Shown piece after piece: positions 12,852 through 21,860 of a DNA stretch of 24,722 nucleotides. Position numbers and translations under genes: made by a program. Each line of letters opens with the position of its first letter. Within the stretch, counting starts at the first letter, position 1. The notes beneath the pieces are model-generated. The model was not told where the DNA came from, searched no databases, and saw only the letters and a program-made list of their open reading frames with translations. Source of the stretch: a virus; IMG/VR virus record IMGVR_UViG_3300034121_000039, positions 1 through 24,722 of that record; one strand, given 5' to 3'.

Positions 12852-14474
12852 ATGGGTTTCGCATCAGGATTCCAAGTAGGCGCACAAGCGGTCGAGCGTG
12901 GCCTAAAACTGCGTGAAGAAGAACAAGAACGCCGCGCTATGGAGAAAATCCGAGGCGCTACTGCTAACGAGTTCCAAGACTACGGTACTGCGGGAACTCA
13001 GCAGATTCAAGGTTTGCAGAGCTCTGGCGCTTATGATGTACAGGCTGTACCCGGTGCTGAAGGTCAGGCACCTACGCTTCGCTACACCCCCAAGCAAGGA
13101 CTCGACCTCCAAGGCGATACGCCTGCACCTGCTGGCGCATATATCGATGTAGCACCCCAAAGAATGACCGAGTATCTTGGGCAACGCTACGAAGGCGGTT
13201 TAGCACCTGAGCGTATGGAAACAATCCGTACCCGTGCTATGGCAAATGCTGTAACAGACCCACGGCTACGTCAACAAATGTTAATGAATGTGACCGCCGA
13301 AGAGCGTGCACAGACAGCGGAAGGACGCGCTGCTGCGGGAGAACTCCGCGCACAAGAAGGGTTTAAAACCCAGCAAGAAGCTAGTTTATTAACGATTGAA
13401 GAACAAAAACGTCTAAAAAAACAACGCGATGAAGATGAAGCTCGCCAAAAACAATTGTCAAAAGACTGGTCTGACCGCTTATCTGTTAAAGACGCCGACG
13501 GAAATGTTACGGGCATGCGTCCTCCAACTAATGAAGACATGATGTGGGCTGCTCAGAGCAACGCAAAGAACCTTGCCGCCGCTGGAAAAATCCCAGAAGC
13601 TTTAGCTTCTTTCAAAGACTACATGACCACAGCAAAGGGTCAGATTGAACTGCAAGGTGTTGAGCGCACTGAGGCTATCCGCACCGCCGTTGCCAAAGTA
13701 AACAATGGTGACCTTGACGCTGCTAAAGATTTCTATGATAAGTTTGTGCCTGATGGCGCAAAAGTCAAAGAGTTTAAGCCAAACGCGGACGGCTCAATTA
13801 CTGTTAAGCGTGTTGACTTAAACGGCAGCCCACTACCCGATACTAAGACTACTAAAGACGAAATCTTAAAAGGTCTTGTGGCGTTTAACGACCCAGCAAA
13901 ACTAATCGATTACGCACAGCAGTCGTTCATGAACAACATTCAAACTGAGCAACTTGGTTTGCAAAAACGGAATACAGCGACTTCAGAAGGTCAGCTTAGA
14001 GTATCGCAAGCTAACCAGCTCCTTGCTGAAGACACTGCAGCATCGAACAAGATGACCCAGATGCGTCAGCTAAGTATTGCAGAACAGCGTGCTAAGCAAG
14101 CCCTTCCACAAGGGTTAAAAACTTTTAAAGACAAAGAAGGTAACGTTGTTCTTGTGGATACCACTAGATTAGAAGTTGGTAAAGACGGTGTTCTAAAGAC
14201 ACCCAAAGGCTTGGTACCTGTTACTACGCAGACTGAACCGTCTTACGGAGACGTCCGCAACCTAGCGGCTGACATTCTGAAAGACCCGCAGCAGAATAAG
14301 AAAATGGTAGATGGTAAGAAGGTACCTATTACTCCTGCTGAAGCCGCTGCTAAAGCCCGTGCGGCGTTAATTAAACAGAACGCAAATATGGGTGATGAAG
14401 ACCCAACTGACAGATTAATTCGTCTAATGAGAAATGCGCAGGCAGGTAATGTTGTAGACTCCGAAGTAGATTAA
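12852..14474 (+). CDS. Probable internal virion (ejection) protein, coiled coil
   Basis: 540 residues, from ATG 12852 with GGAGG at 12841-12845 and one base after the previous stop. Starts 'MGFASGFQVGAQAVERGLKLREEEQERR', a helix typical of ejection proteins. The middle has long charged helices ('EEQKRLKKQRDEDEARQKQL', about 180-200; 'AQQSFMNNIQTEQLGLQKRN', about 355-375) with no membrane segment or enzyme motif. Its place between the S74 protein and the 2077-residue giant matches the order of the three ejection proteins in T7-type phages. The specific role is inferred from position. Confidence 0.65.
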   Translation: MGFASGFQVGAQAVERGLKLREEEQERRAMEKIRGATANEFQDYGTAGTQQIQGLQSSGAYDVQAVPGAEGQAPTLRYTPKQGLDLQGDTPAPAGAYIDVAPQRMTEYLGQRYEGGLAPERMETIRTRAMANAVTDPRLRQQMLMNVTAEERAQTAEGRAAAGELRAQEGFKTQQEASLLTIEEQKRLKKQRDEDEARQKQLSKDWSDRLSVKDADGNVTGMRPPTNEDMMWAAQSNAKNLAAAGKIPEALASFKDYMTTAKGQIELQGVERTEAIRTAVAKVNNGDLDAAKDFYDKFVPDGAKVKEFKPNADGSITVKRVDLNGSPLPDTKTTKDEILKGLVAFNDPAKLIDYAQQSFMNNIQTEQLGLQKRNTATSEGQLRVSQANQLLAEDTAASNKMTQMRQLSIAEQRAKQALPQGLKTFKDKEGNVVLVDTTRLEVGKDGVLKTPKGLVPVTTQTEPSYGDVRNLAADILKDPQQNKKMVDGKKVPITPAEAAAKARAALIKQNANMGDEDPTDRLIRLMRNAQAGNVVDSEVD

Positions 14475-14486
14475 TAGGTAGCAGAC

Positions 14487-17400
14487 ATGGCCGATTTAAA
14501 CAAGATTCGTAAAGCATTTCCCGAGTTCAAGGACACTAGCGACGCGGAGCTTATCGGTCAGATATCGAAAATGACTCGGACTTCAACCGGGGAAATTTCC
14601 GATTTGCTAGGGATTGCGCCTCGCGGAACGTTAGCCGAATCTGCTCGCCAGTTTGCTGGTGGATTAGTTTCTGACCTTCCAAAGATGTTTGGACAGGCCG
14701 CGCAATACGTTGTGCCTGAAGGCAGTCAAGCATACATTGACGCTCAAGGTTTAGTTAAGCGTGCGGAAGCCCGTGGCATTGGGTATGAGCCTGACCTGCG
14801 TGGCCGTGGTTTGGGTGGAGAGATAGCTGTTAAGGGTGCACGTGGTGTTGGTGCAGCCGCTCCGCTAATAGCTGCTAGTGCTATTCCCGGGGTAGGGCCT
14901 GCGCTTTCTGCAAGCATAGCTGCTCCTTTGTTTGGCTTGTCTTCTGCACAAGAAACTTATGAAAAGATTTTAGAGCAAACGGGGGACAAAGAAGCTGCTA
15001 CTTCTGCCGCTCGTCGTGTGGGAGTTATTCAAGGTCTAGGCGAAGCTGCTGCTACCTTTGTTGGCGGAAAAGCTGTGCAAGGTCTTGCCCCCGTTTTTGG
15101 CGGCGGAGCTAAAACTACTGGTGGTGTTCTTGCAGGGTTAACTGACACTGCTGTTCTTAAGCCTTTTGCTAAGAGCATGGCGATAAACGCGGCTGTTCAG
15201 CCGGGTACTGAGGTAGCACAAGATTTAGGTAGTTACGCAGTTGAACAAGCCTATGGTGCAAAGGCCGAAGACCCCACTGCTATCGCACGAGAATCTGCTA
15301 TCGGCGGTCTGGGTATGAGTTTGTGGCTTGGCCCCCTGTCTTTGGGTGGCCATAGAAGTCGGGCTAAAAAAGCAGAACAGTTTAGCCTTGCATACAACGA
15401 AGCTATGTACGGAGAAGGCGCTACGCCCCAATCTCGCGACGCCGCTTTAAAAACTGTAGTTAACGAGGCTAAGCGCCAAGGTGTGACTATAGATAATGCC
15501 GAGCAGTGGATGCAGCGGCAACTACGCGAAGAGGCAGCAAGCTTAGATAATTTAAAGAAACAAGAAGATGCGCTTGTCGAAGCTGGTAAAGAATCCCCTC
15601 TTGCTGACATTTCGTATGCATTAACTGATCCTGAACTTTCACAAAAGATTTCTGATACAGATCGCCAGACCCTTATTGGTTTGCTCGATACTGTTCGGCT
15701 AGGAAAACTTAGCCCACAAGCAACCGATGCAATTGTGACGCAAGCCAAAGGGATTATTGGTCGGTATTTTGTGGCTCAACAAGACCCGAACGCTGAACTT
15801 AATTTACTGCAGTCAACTAGCTTAAATGTAAAACCCGCGTTACTTGCACCTACTCCAAAAGAAGAGATTGACTTAGCTGGTGGTCTAACACAGGTTCAAA
15901 CTAATTTACCCGCTGACCCCACTGCATACGCGCCTGACACAAACGTTGGTCGTGAGATGCCCCGTATGCAACAGCCCGCGCCTGTGGACGTCGCGACTGG
16001 TATCAGTACAGTTGCCCCGGGTGTTTTTGAAGTTAATCAACCGCTTCAACAAGTTGAAACTACACCTGCGGCGGCTCCTGCCCTTGAGACACCTGTTACT
16101 ACGCCAGCTTCTGTCAGCAGTGCCGCGCTTACTCCGACGGCTACTAAAACGTCTACTCAAGGGTTGACGACAAATACCTATACTGCCACTGATGCACAAG
16201 GTGTGCCTGTTACTGTTAATGTTACTCGTGGTGTGACTGGTAGAGTTACTCGCGCCGAAGTTGTTAAGACAGATAAGAACGGTAAAGTTACCGAGAAACG
16301 CACATTGACTAATTTTGGTGAAGCCGCTATCAGTCCTACGGATTCCGCTTTCCTGCAAACAGCATTGGCTGACTATACATTTGGTCAACCTGCTGCCCCC
16401 GTTGTTGCCAGTGCTCCTTTGGGTGGTGAAGCTAAAGCCACCCCTTTGCCCTCCGCGCCCGCCGCGGGGGGCGTTTTTCCTACGCCCTTAACAACTCCGG
16501 TAACAACTTCCGTAACTACTCCTGTTATTCAAGATGGCACTCAAACCACTCAAACCCAGCAAACAGAAACGCAAGGACAAAAACCAGCCACCGCCGCAGA
16601 TGTAACTGCTGACGAGGTCGACACAGGGCCTAAGAACGTCTCTGAAGCGATTAAAGAAGACAACAAGAACGATGCCATTCTTAAAGCTATCGAGACCGAA
16701 AACGAAAAGACAGATAACTTATTTGCGTCAGTAACTGGCGACACCAAAAAGGCTCCGGGTAAACCCTCAATGCCCTCGCAGGTGTACGCGGCAATCCGTA
16801 ACGCCATCTTGAATCCCAAGGGCGCAATCATGGTGCGCAAAGCTAAGTCTGTTGAGAAAGACGCCGCTGCCACTGAAAAGTATGGTGCCAAAGTCAAAGC
16901 AATTGCAGATGCCGCTAGAGATTTAGCTAATGCGTACGAAACATACACCAAACAAAACCTAGTTCGTTCTGACGAGACTATTAAGCGCAATGAGACTGCT
17001 GATGAAGCTATGAGCGACAGAGCCACTGTTCTTAAAGCTAACGCAAATGCAGTTCGGGCGGCCTTGGCTAAGCTAGGCGAAGCCGTTGGCGGAAATGCCA
17101 AAGACGTCGAAGCTGTTGTGCGGTTTGTTAAAGACCGTGCTCAGAACGAGCAAAAGGGTAATGTAGAAACTAAAAAAACCGACCTCAGATTGTCCCGTGC
17201 ATGGGCGGCGGCTAAGAGCGAAGCCTTTATTGGTGAGCCTGATCTCTTGGCTACTAGCGGCAATGAAGTGCGTCAGTCTAAAGAAGGCACCGCCAGAGGC
17301 GCTGTTCCACAACTCGTTACCGCCGCTACTGAGGGCTATCAAGTAATGGGTAAGGGTGCTAAGCAAGATGGGCTTAACGGCATTCTTAACTACATCCGTA

Positions 17401-20400
17401 CTAATGGAACACCGTTCGAAAAGACACTTGCACAAGCTATTAAGTTAGCTGTCAAAGGTAAAGCGCCAATCAACATTGTATTTGTTAAAGAAGGCAAGTC
17501 CCAGTACGACCCTAAGACAAACACCATTACGATCAGTGAGACAAGCAGTAAAGAAGTTGCATTGCACGAGGCGTTGCACGGTGCACTACAGTGGTTTGTA
17601 TATACAAATCCTAACGCTGCGCAAGTGGTTGCCCTCAAAGCTGCTTTGCAGAGAGTGGTCAATTTTGACACTGATAAACTAACGCCTAAAGCGGCCGAAG
17701 TGCAGGCTGTGCTTAAAAAGATTCTTGCTGGGAAAAGCAAGACTGCTGAACTTGATGCGGTGCTTGAACTTATATCCTACGGGAATACCCTTAATGACTT
17801 CCGTCGCGCACTGCAAGGTATGGAGAGCAATGCTCCTCGCACATTTACCAAGTTTGCTAACGACGTTATGGATGCGATTTACGCGCTTGTTCGCCGCATG
17901 CTGGGCTCTAGCCAGACCGTTGCTTCTGACGTTATGGAGAACACGTTCCAATTGCTTGAGGCCGCCCGCGTCGCAGAGAAAACTGACGGTGGCAAAGGTA
18001 ACATTTTAAAAGCCGAAGTCCAGAGTAACATTTCAAATCCTGCGCAACAATCTGTGCAGTTAAACCTTCAAAAATACAAAGACGGCCCCGGCTGGTCTAT
18101 TAACATCACACGTTCTTTCTTAGAACAGGCTGGCTTTGGTGAAGGCGGTATGCGAGAAGCTCAGGCAAAACAGCTTATGAAAAAAGCTGCTGATAAACTT
18201 GTTACAGAATTCCCCGGCCTTACAAAAAACTTGCGCATGATTGCGTCTAGCTTTGGATTAGCTACTGAGTATAAACAGGCTGCTGCAGTTTCTAAACAAG
18301 AACGCCAAGGCGGTTTAGTCGAAGCTGAGTCTTTGATACAACGTTTATATCGTTCTCCTGCTGATGCTGTGCGTGTGTTTACATACCTTAACGGAGATCA
18401 AACTGCGCTAGAAAAAACAGGCCGCGATGCAGTTCTTCGGGATACTGCAGATGCGATTTCAGAGCTAATCGACTCGTATGTGAAAACGTTGTCTCCTGCT
18501 GACAAGCGCATGTTTGATGGTTTAAAGTTTACGGACAAGTTGTTGAAGCCGCAGGGCTTAGCTGACTTGGCTAAGAAATCTTTTGGCATGCACAGTGTAA
18601 GTGCCATTTTCCGCCCCGAAGATCGCAAAGAGGCAAACATTGAAGACTTTAAGGCGTTACTGCCAATGACCAACAATGTGGTGGACTCTGATAAACCGTT
18701 GTTCCAAACTTTCGAGACACTTGGCGGTCAGCGAGTACCTAACGGTTTTGTTGGTGAAGAACAAGCTAATGACCACCCAGAACTTGATATTGACCGTAGC
18801 CGTGTGTGGTACTTTAACGGCGTTAAGAACAAAGAATTTGTTTTCCGTACGCGCAATATCAGCGGCGCTAACCTCATTGACGTAGCTAGACGCATGGGGG
18901 ATGAAAAACTTTCCACACAGGAAAAAGAAGAGGCTTCGCAACAGATCAGTTCTGCGTTACTGACCACCATTGCAGCGCTATCGCACAACGCCGCTACTAA
19001 AAATCTGTTTGCTTCTATGGAGCCAATGGGTCGTAACGAAGACGGCACAGCTACAGAAAGTACTGTAGTTTTTAACAGTGTAGATGAAATTAATGAACTG
19101 TTCCCTAAGCGTCAGCTAACTGAAGCCAATTTGCTTAAAGCTTCTGACGACGAATCTAAGATCAGAGAAATTCGCGGTACTGCCCAACGTGGCGATGTCT
19201 GGATACGCTTGCCTGACACAGATCATTACGGCCCTTTACGCAACAAGATTATCTCTGGTGGCGTCTGGAGCAATTTGCTGGATATGCATGAGCGGCAACC
19301 GCTTATCAACAATGAGTTGTTTAACAACATCATGGCCGCGTTTAAGAAGAACAAAACCGTGTTCTCTCCTGCTACGCACGCCAATAACATTCTGACTAAC
19401 TACGCAATGATGTTATTGCATGGTATCTCTCATAAGGCAGTGGGCGACGCCGCAAATCTACTTGTCCGCTACGAGGTTAATCCCGGTTCATTAAACGCTG
19501 AGCAACGGGCAATCATGAAAGCGTTCTATAAGTCTGGTGCTGTGCTTGGTAACTTTACCAACGCTGAAACCAAAACATATCTGGCCAAGAAGTTGGCACA
19601 AAATATTACACAGCAAAACGAACGTTCACTGCTGACCAAGCTGTCTGCGTTAGCTGGCTATGAGCAGGAGTTCTCTAAGTACGCGTCTAAGATCGCTCGT
19701 GGTGCTAAGCTTACGGATAACGCCGCATCTGAAGTATATGCCGCAGGCGATAACGTGTTCCGTTTAGCTGCATTTATGAACGTTGCTGGCAACTTGCAGG
19801 CTAAGAATGATGGCGTCCTTGGGGATGCCCAACTAAAAGAAGCGGGCCTTGCTGCTCGTAAAATGTTCCTTGACTACGACATCGATGCTCGTGCAGTTAA
19901 AGCTGCTCGACAGTCCGTTCTTCCGTTCGTATCTTGGTCGTACGCTATCATGCCGGTACTTGGTCGTTTAGCTATTACCAAGCCATGGACGATGATTAAC
20001 ATGATGGCCGCACTCTATGCAATGGGCATGATGGGTGACGATGATGAGTGGCGTCAGACTGGGCCTAAAGCTGTTCGTGAGCGTTCGCTGTGGGGCATGG
20101 GGCCATATAAGATGATTCGTATCCCGTTTATGGGCACTGACGAAAATCCTATGTATTACAACATCGGTAAATCAATCCCAATGATGTCGTTGTTTGAACC
20201 TGCACAGGGCAAGTCAAAGCTATTTGGAAACGAATATATTCCCGGCTCTCTTCAGCCTTCGGGCCCTTATGTAACATTGTTTGCAAATACATTGCTGAAC
20301 GTAGACCCGTTTACCGGCAAACCAATCTACGGTGAGACCGACGATAACTTAGACCGCGTTGTTAAGTCTGGCAAAGCAGTATGGGACACGTTTGCACCAT

Positions 20401-20720
20401 CTCCTTTAACTTTCCGCACCGGTAGTCAGATCAGTGACTGGGCTCAGGATAAAGAAGGCCCGACTGGCAAGCCTAACGATGGCCTTGTGTTCGCGCGTTT
20501 GTTTGGCCTTAGCATATACCAATATGACCAAGCTGAGACACAGTACTACCAAGATGCTGAAATCAAGAAAATTAAGAGCGAGTTCAAAAAGGAAATGAAC
20601 AAAGCCAAGCGTGATGAAATGTCTAAAGGTTATCCTGACTATGAAGCTATGGACGAAAAACTTGAAAAGTTAAACCAAAGACTTGAAGAAAGACTCGCTA
20701 AAATTAGAGGAGACGAGTAA
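14487..20720 (+). CDS. Giant internal virion protein with zinc-metallopeptidase motif
   Basis: 2077 residues, from ATG 14487. Regions: an N-terminal segment and then Gly/Ala-rich hydrophobic helices (about 60-280, 'AAAPLIAASAIPGVGPALSASI') likely to insert in a membrane; a Pro/Thr/Ala-rich linker (about 460-700); charged helices (700-950); a zinc-peptidase-like domain (about 980-1060) with 'YDPKTNTITISETSSKEVALHEALHGAL', His1027-Glu1028-x-x-His1031 being an HExxH motif after a beta hairpin; and a long helical C-terminal half with hydrophobic stretches ('NNILTNYAMMLLHGI', 'PWTMINMMAALYAMGMMG'). Size, place and build match the largest DNA-ejection protein of short-tailed phages. I see no transglycosylase signature. 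The third zinc ligand is not identified. Confidence 0.75.
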   Translation: MADLNKIRKAFPEFKDTSDAELIGQISKMTRTSTGEISDLLGIAPRGTLAESARQFAGGLVSDLPKMFGQAAQYVVPEGSQAYIDAQGLVKRAEARGIGYEPDLRGRGLGGEIAVKGARGVGAAAPLIAASAIPGVGPALSASIAAPLFGLSSAQETYEKILEQTGDKEAATSAARRVGVIQGLGEAAATFVGGKAVQGLAPVFGGGAKTTGGVLAGLTDTAVLKPFAKSMAINAAVQPGTEVAQDLGSYAVEQAYGAKAEDPTAIARESAIGGLGMSLWLGPLSLGGHRSRAKKAEQFSLAYNEAMYGEGATPQSRDAALKTVVNEAKRQGVTIDNAEQWMQRQLREEAASLDNLKKQEDALVEAGKESPLADISYALTDPELSQKISDTDRQTLIGLLDTVRLGKLSPQATDAIVTQAKGIIGRYFVAQQDPNAELNLLQSTSLNVKPALLAPTPKEEIDLAGGLTQVQTNLPADPTAYAPDTNVGREMPRMQQPAPVDVATGISTVAPGVFEVNQPLQQVETTPAAAPALETPVTTPASVSSAALTPTATKTSTQGLTTNTYTATDAQGVPVTVNVTRGVTGRVTRAEVVKTDKNGKVTEKRTLTNFGEAAISPTDSAFLQTALADYTFGQPAAPVVASAPLGGEAKATPLPSAPAAGGVFPTPLTTPVTTSVTTPVIQDGTQTTQTQQTETQGQKPATAADVTADEVDTGPKNVSEAIKEDNKNDAILKAIETENEKTDNLFASVTGDTKKAPGKPSMPSQVYAAIRNAILNPKGAIMVRKAKSVEKDAAATEKYGAKVKAIADAARDLANAYETYTKQNLVRSDETIKRNETADEAMSDRATVLKANANAVRAALAKLGEAVGGNAKDVEAVVRFVKDRAQNEQKGNVETKKTDLRLSRAWAAAKSEAFIGEPDLLATSGNEVRQSKEGTARGAVPQLVTAATEGYQVMGKGAKQDGLNGILNYIRTNGTPFEKTLAQAIKLAVKGKAPINIVFVKEGKSQYDPKTNTITISETSSKEVALHEALHGALQWFVYTNPNAAQVVALKAALQRVVNFDTDKLTPKAAEVQAVLKKILAGKSKTAELDAVLELISYGNTLNDFRRALQGMESNAPRTFTKFANDVMDAIYALVRRMLGSSQTVASDVMENTFQLLEAARVAEKTDGGKGNILKAEVQSNISNPAQQSVQLNLQKYKDGPGWSINITRSFLEQAGFGEGGMREAQAKQLMKKAADKLVTEFPGLTKNLRMIASSFGLATEYKQAAAVSKQERQGGLVEAESLIQRLYRSPADAVRVFTYLNGDQTALEKTGRDAVLRDTADAISELIDSYVKTLSPADKRMFDGLKFTDKLLKPQGLADLAKKSFGMHSVSAIFRPEDRKEANIEDFKALLPMTNNVVDSDKPLFQTFETLGGQRVPNGFVGEEQANDHPELDIDRSRVWYFNGVKNKEFVFRTRNISGANLIDVARRMGDEKLSTQEKEEASQQISSALLTTIAALSHNAATKNLFASMEPMGRNEDGTATESTVVFNSVDEINELFPKRQLTEANLLKASDDESKIREIRGTAQRGDVWIRLPDTDHYGPLRNKIISGGVWSNLLDMHERQPLINNELFNNIMAAFKKNKTVFSPATHANNILTNYAMMLLHGISHKAVGDAANLLVRYEVNPGSLNAEQRAIMKAFYKSGAVLGNFTNAETKTYLAKKLAQNITQQNERSLLTKLSALAGYEQEFSKYASKIARGAKLTDNAASEVYAAGDNVFRLAAFMNVAGNLQAKNDGVLGDAQLKEAGLAARKMFLDYDIDARAVKAARQSVLPFVSWSYAIMPVLGRLAITKPWTMINMMAALYAMGMMGDDDEWRQTGPKAVRERSLWGMGPYKMIRIPFMGTDENPMYYNIGKSIPMMSLFEPAQGKSKLFGNEYIPGSLQPSGPYVTLFANTLLNVDPFTGKPIYGETDDNLDRVVKSGKAVWDTFAPSPLTFRTGSQISDWAQDKEGPTGKPNDGLVFARLFGLSIYQYDQAETQYYQDAEIKKIKSEFKKEMNKAKRDEMSKGYPDYEAMDEKLEKLNQRLEERLAKIRGDE

Positions 20721-20974
20721 TGGCTAAAACACCAGCTTGGACACGCAAAGAAGGTAAATCGGAAAAAGGGGGCTTGAACGCCAAGGGGCGAGCCTCGTAC
20801 AATAAAGCCAATCCCGGGAAGCCGGGACTCAAGGCCCCTCAACCTGAGGGTGGCCCACGACGTGACTCATTCTGTGCCCGTATGGAAGGCATGAAAGAGA
20901 AGCTGACCAGTGCGAAGACTGCAAACGACCCTAACAGTCGTATCAATAAATCACTACGTGCTTGGAAGTGCTAA
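20720..20974 (+). CDS. Small basic phage protein, DUF6321-like
   Basis: 84 residues. ATG 20720 shares one base with the stop of the giant gene (TAATG), with AGAGGAG just upstream. Pattern: 'AWTRKEGKSEKGGLNAKGRASY' then 'GGPRRDSFCARMEGMKEKL', 'TANDPNSRINKSLRAWKC'. This order is that of a family I recall as DUF6321, widespread in phages, with no known function. It is rich in Lys, Arg and Gly, so nucleic acid contact is possible. It opens a run of six tiny basic genes. Confidence 0.8.
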   Translation: MAKTPAWTRKEGKSEKGGLNAKGRASYNKANPGKPGLKAPQPEGGPRRDSFCARMEGMKEKLTSAKTANDPNSRINKSLRAWKC

Positions 20975-20975
20975 C

Positions 20976-21158
20976 ATGGCTACCAAATCAACTGTTAATG
21001 CCGCTGGCAATTACACAAAGCCTACACTTCGCAAGAAGATTGTGGCTCAGGTAAAGTCCGCGGCAACGCAAGGCACTGGTGCAGGCCAATGGTCTGCTCG
21101 TAAGGCACAGCTTGTTGCTAAGAAGTATAAGGCAGCAGGCGGGGGGTATCGAGATTGA
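20976..21158 (+). CDS. Small basic phage protein, DUF5872-like
   Basis: 60 residues, from ATG 20976, one base after the previous stop; a longer in-frame start at 20910 lies inside the previous gene. The core 'LRKKIVAQVKSAATQGTGAGQWSARKAQLVAKKYKAAGGGY' matches a short motif family (QWSARKAQL...Y..AGGGY) that I remember as DUF5872. It is Lys-rich. Function unknown. Its stop overlaps the TTG start of the next gene. Confidence 0.75.
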   Translation: MATKSTVNAAGNYTKPTLRKKIVAQVKSAATQGTGAGQWSARKAQLVAKKYKAAGGGYRD

Positions 21159-21388
21159 AAGCCCCACAACAATCCCTAAAAGACTGGGGCGACCAAAAAT
21201 GGAGAACCAAAAGTGGTAAAAAATCTTCTGACACAGGTGAAAGATACCTTCCAAGCGCTGCGATTAAAAGTCTCAGCCCTAGTGAGTACGCTGCGACAAC
21301 CAAAGCCAAGCGAGCCGGAAAAGAAGCCGGAAAACAATTCGTAGCGCAACCAAAAAAGATTGCGGCTAAAACTGCAAAATTTCGTTAG
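21155..21388 (+). CDS. Small basic phage protein with TTG start
   Basis: 77 residues. The start is TTG 21155, which overlaps the previous stop as TTGA; no ATG fits, and the residues right after it ('APQQSLKDWGDQKWRTKSGK') match the conserved beginning of related phage proteins as I recall them. Later elements: 'TGERYLPSAAIKSLSPSEYAATTKAKRAGKEAGKQF', ending in a Lys/Ala-rich tail 'PKKIAAKTAKF'. No enzyme motif. The family often sits next to the QWSARK protein, suggesting linked roles. Confidence 0.75.
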   Translation: MKAPQQSLKDWGDQKWRTKSGKKSSDTGERYLPSAAIKSLSPSEYAATTKAKRAGKEAGKQFVAQPKKIAAKTAKFR

Positions 21389-21407
21389 ACTTTAATTGGA
21401 GATTACT

Positions 21408-21554
21408 ATGTACGGTAAAAAAATGAATCCATTTGGCAAAGGCGAGTCCAAAGCCATGGAAGCCAAAGAAAAGAAAATGGCTCCTAGCAAAAAGGCTTAT
21501 GCCGCTATGGAGAAGAAGCACGAAGGCAAAAAATCAACCTCTAAGATGAAATAA
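21408..21554 (+). CDS. 48-residue Lys/Met-rich protein
   Basis: ATG 21408 is preceded by TGGAG. The protein has 15 Lys in 48 residues and begins 'MYGKKMNPFGKGES'. The next gene begins 'MMYGKMM', so the two may be related at their N-termini. No motif beyond strong basic charge. Function unknown. Confidence 0.6.
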   Translation: MYGKKMNPFGKGESKAMEAKEKKMAPSKKAYAAMEKKHEGKKSTSKMK

Positions 21555-21563
21555 GGAACCACC

Positions 21564-21701
21564 ATGATGTACGGAAAAATGATGATGGCTAAGGCCCCCG
21601 CAAAAGCTGGTAAAAAAGCTGCTCCATTTAAGCCTTGCCCCGGTTGCAAGAGCCCTGCTAAGTGCAAAGCCGCTGGCAAGTGTTTAGCTAAAGCCAAGTA
21701 A
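21564..21701 (+). CDS. 45-residue Lys-rich protein with four-Cys cluster
   Basis: ATG 21564 (or 21567) follows AAGGA at 21553-21557. The protein begins 'MMYGKMMMAKAPAK' and then carries 'PCPGCKSPAKCKAAGKC' with Cys25, 28, 34 and 40 (C-x2-C-x5-C-x5-C), a plausible metal-binding knuckle. It has 12 Lys in 45 residues. Its stop shares one base with the next start (TAATG). A tiny nucleic acid-binding protein is possible but not shown. Confidence 0.6.
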   Translation: MMYGKMMMAKAPAKAGKKAAPFKPCPGCKSPAKCKAAGKCLAKAK

Positions 21702-21853
21702 TGCCATTTACGTCTGAGAAGCAAGCTCGCACTATGCGGGCTGCTGCACATGATCCTAGCTTTGCAAAGAAGCTGGGTATTGAAGTCAAAGCTGCCAAGA
21801 AAATGGTAGCCCATGACAAAGCCAAGGGCGCTAAGCCCAAAGCCAAGAAGTAA
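21701..21853 (+). CDS. 50-residue basic protein, last gene of the plus-strand module
   Basis: ATG 21701 overlaps the upstream stop by one base. It starts 'MPFTSEKQARTMRAAAHDPSFAKKLGI', a pattern like small phage proteins beginning 'MPF.S.kQ.r.M.aA', and ends in a Lys/Ala tail. Its stop (21851-21853) directly touches the complement of the HNH gene's stop. Function unknown. Confidence 0.65.
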   Translation: MPFTSEKQARTMRAAAHDPSFAKKLGIEVKAAKKMVAHDKAKGAKPKAKK

Positions 21854-21860
21854 TTACTTC
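21847..21860. repeat. Perfect palindrome at the convergent gene junction
   Basis: GAAGTAATTACTTC is a perfect 14-base palindrome centred exactly between the two abutting stop codons (TAA forward, TAA reverse). It has no loop and no T-run, so it is not a clear terminator; it may simply result from the two stop codons plus flanking Lys/Glu-type codons, or be a protein binding site. Confidence 0.5.

Noticed and set aside
16550-17101. 183-residue minus-strand open frame inside the giant gene.
   Set aside because: Its Ala/Ser/Leu-rich content mirrors the Ala/Lys-rich plus-strand protein; no start signal.
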